Part shown: piece after piece, positions 63,572 to 64,000 of the stretch
Layout: each line of letters opens with the position of its first letter
Numbering within the stretch: the first letter of the stretch is position 1
Source: DASZTV01 sp035548055
GTDB lineage: Bacteria > Actinomycetota > Actinomycetes > JAFAQI01
Reading direction: 5' to 3'
NCBI GenBank assembly: GCA_035548055.1
Contig: DASZTL010000048.1
Location: forward strand, 93,162 to 157,161
DNA: 64,000 bases
The notes under the pieces: model-generated
What the model was told of the DNA's origin: nothing
Seen by the model: the letters and a program-made list of their open reading frames with translations, nothing else
Database searches by the model: none
Made by a program: the position numbers and the translations under genes

Positions 63572-64000
63572 ATGTTCAACAGCGCCGACGAGGTCCTCTC
63601 GTACATCAAGAAGAACGACGTCCAGTTCATCGACGTACGGTTCTGCGACCTGCCCGGGATCATGCAGCACTTCACGTTCCCGTCGTCCAACTTCGGCGAG
63701 TCGGTGTTCACCGATGGCCTGATGTTCGACGGCTCGTCGATCCGCGGCTTCCAGCAGATCCACGAGTCGGACATGCTGCTGCTGCCCGACCCCACGACGG
63801 CGTACATGGATCCGTTCCGGCAGCACCCGACGCTGATCATGAACTTCTTCATCCACGATCCGCTCACCGGCGAGGCCTACAGCCGCGACCCGCGCAACAT
63901 CGCCAAGAAGGCCGAGGACTACCTGCGCGGCTCGGGGATCGCGGACACGACGTACTTCGGTCCGGAGGCCGAGTTCTACATCTTCGACGACATCCGCTAT
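63572..64000 (+). CDS. glnA: Glutamine synthetase type I, N-terminal part (gene runs off the window)
   Basis: ATG 63572 follows ggggagg and begins MFNSADEVLSYIKKNDVQF. The 143 visible residues cover the GSI beta-grasp domain (IDVRFCDLPGIMQHFTFP, then GLMFDGSSIRGFQQIHESDMLL, which contains the GSSIRGF loop). They continue into the start of the catalytic domain (YFGPEAEFYIFDDI, with metal-ligand Glu residues). It makes glutamine from glutamate and ammonia. The Tyr adenylylation site lies beyond the window. Confidence 0.97.
   Translation, partial: MFNSADEVLSYIKKNDVQFIDVRFCDLPGIMQHFTFPSSNFGESVFTDGLMFDGSSIRGFQQIHESDMLLLPDPTTAYMDPFRQHPTLIMNFFIHDPLTGEAYSRDPRNIAKKAEDYLRGSGIADTTYFGPEAEFYIFDDIRY

Overview
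The window is a contiguous stretch of chromosome from a high-GC actinobacterium. The evidence is very high GC at third codon positions, many GTG/TTG starts, tight four-base stop/start overlaps, frequent leaderless promoters, and actinobacterial marker genes: the septation regulator SepH, a diheme QcrC with a separate CtaF, a PimB-type mannosyltransferase, PspAA/PspAB, and DUF3043 and DUF4191 proteins. The gene order (glucokinase, ArsA-like ATPase, FadD, PimB, NlpC/P60, TrpD, CtaE-QcrCAB, CtaCDF, AdoK, ErpA, PepA, Lpd, SucB, LipB, LipA, DUF4191, RDD, GlnA) resembles the conserved core region known from Streptomyces. Genus cannot be fixed from the sequence. Apart from one IS110-type element this is vertically inherited core chromosome, not a genomic island.

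Layout. 1-12 kb: the tail of an EAL-domain protein, an EamA exporter, an aromatic-leader attenuator controlling a DAHP synthase, threonine aldolase, a membrane-tethered ECF-sigma-like protein, a probable pyrophosphate-dependent phosphofructokinase divergent from glycerol kinase, a PlsC acyltransferase, a hydrolase and a TIGR00300-family enzyme. 11-23 kb: two largely leftward gene runs (glucokinase/ArsA/START/phosphoesterase/zinc ribbon; PimB/peptidase/SepH), fadD, and an NlpC/P60 hydrolase behind a c-di-AMP riboswitch. 23-27 kb: an exonuclease-UvrC-like fusion and an IS110 transposase with a structured upstream region that probably encodes its bridge RNA. 27-40 kb: trpD and the respiratory bcc-aa3 genes in two blocks (ctaE-qcrCAB and ctaCDF) around a CDF transporter, a dienelactone hydrolase and ArfB. 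40-48 kb: AdoK, ErpA, glycerate kinase, DedA and PspAB-HtpX-PspAA. 48.5-50.6 kb: a cobalamin riboswitch followed by two exported proteins that look like the alpha and beta halves of transcobalamin/intrinsic factor. 50.6-64 kb: a shikimate-kinase-like protein, GcvT, PepA, Lpd, SucB, a receptor kinase, LipB, LipA, DUF4191, RDD and the start of GlnA.

How the genes work together. Lpd and SucB carry out 2-oxo-acid oxidation on lipoyl groups made by LipB and LipA downstream, and GcvT and Lpd belong to glycine cleavage. QcrCAB and CtaCDEF form the respiratory supercomplex. The most notable candidate system is the cobalamin-riboswitch-controlled split transcobalamin-like pair at 48.5-50.6 kb.

Other cross-cutting signals are a dispersed set of intergenic hairpin repeats built around ATG-NNN-CAT or GTGATCATG cores, mostly at gene 3' ends, and at least nineteen genes with a TANNNT hexamer 6-8 nt before the start codon, implying leaderless mRNAs. 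I saw no CRISPR array, tRNA or rRNA gene.
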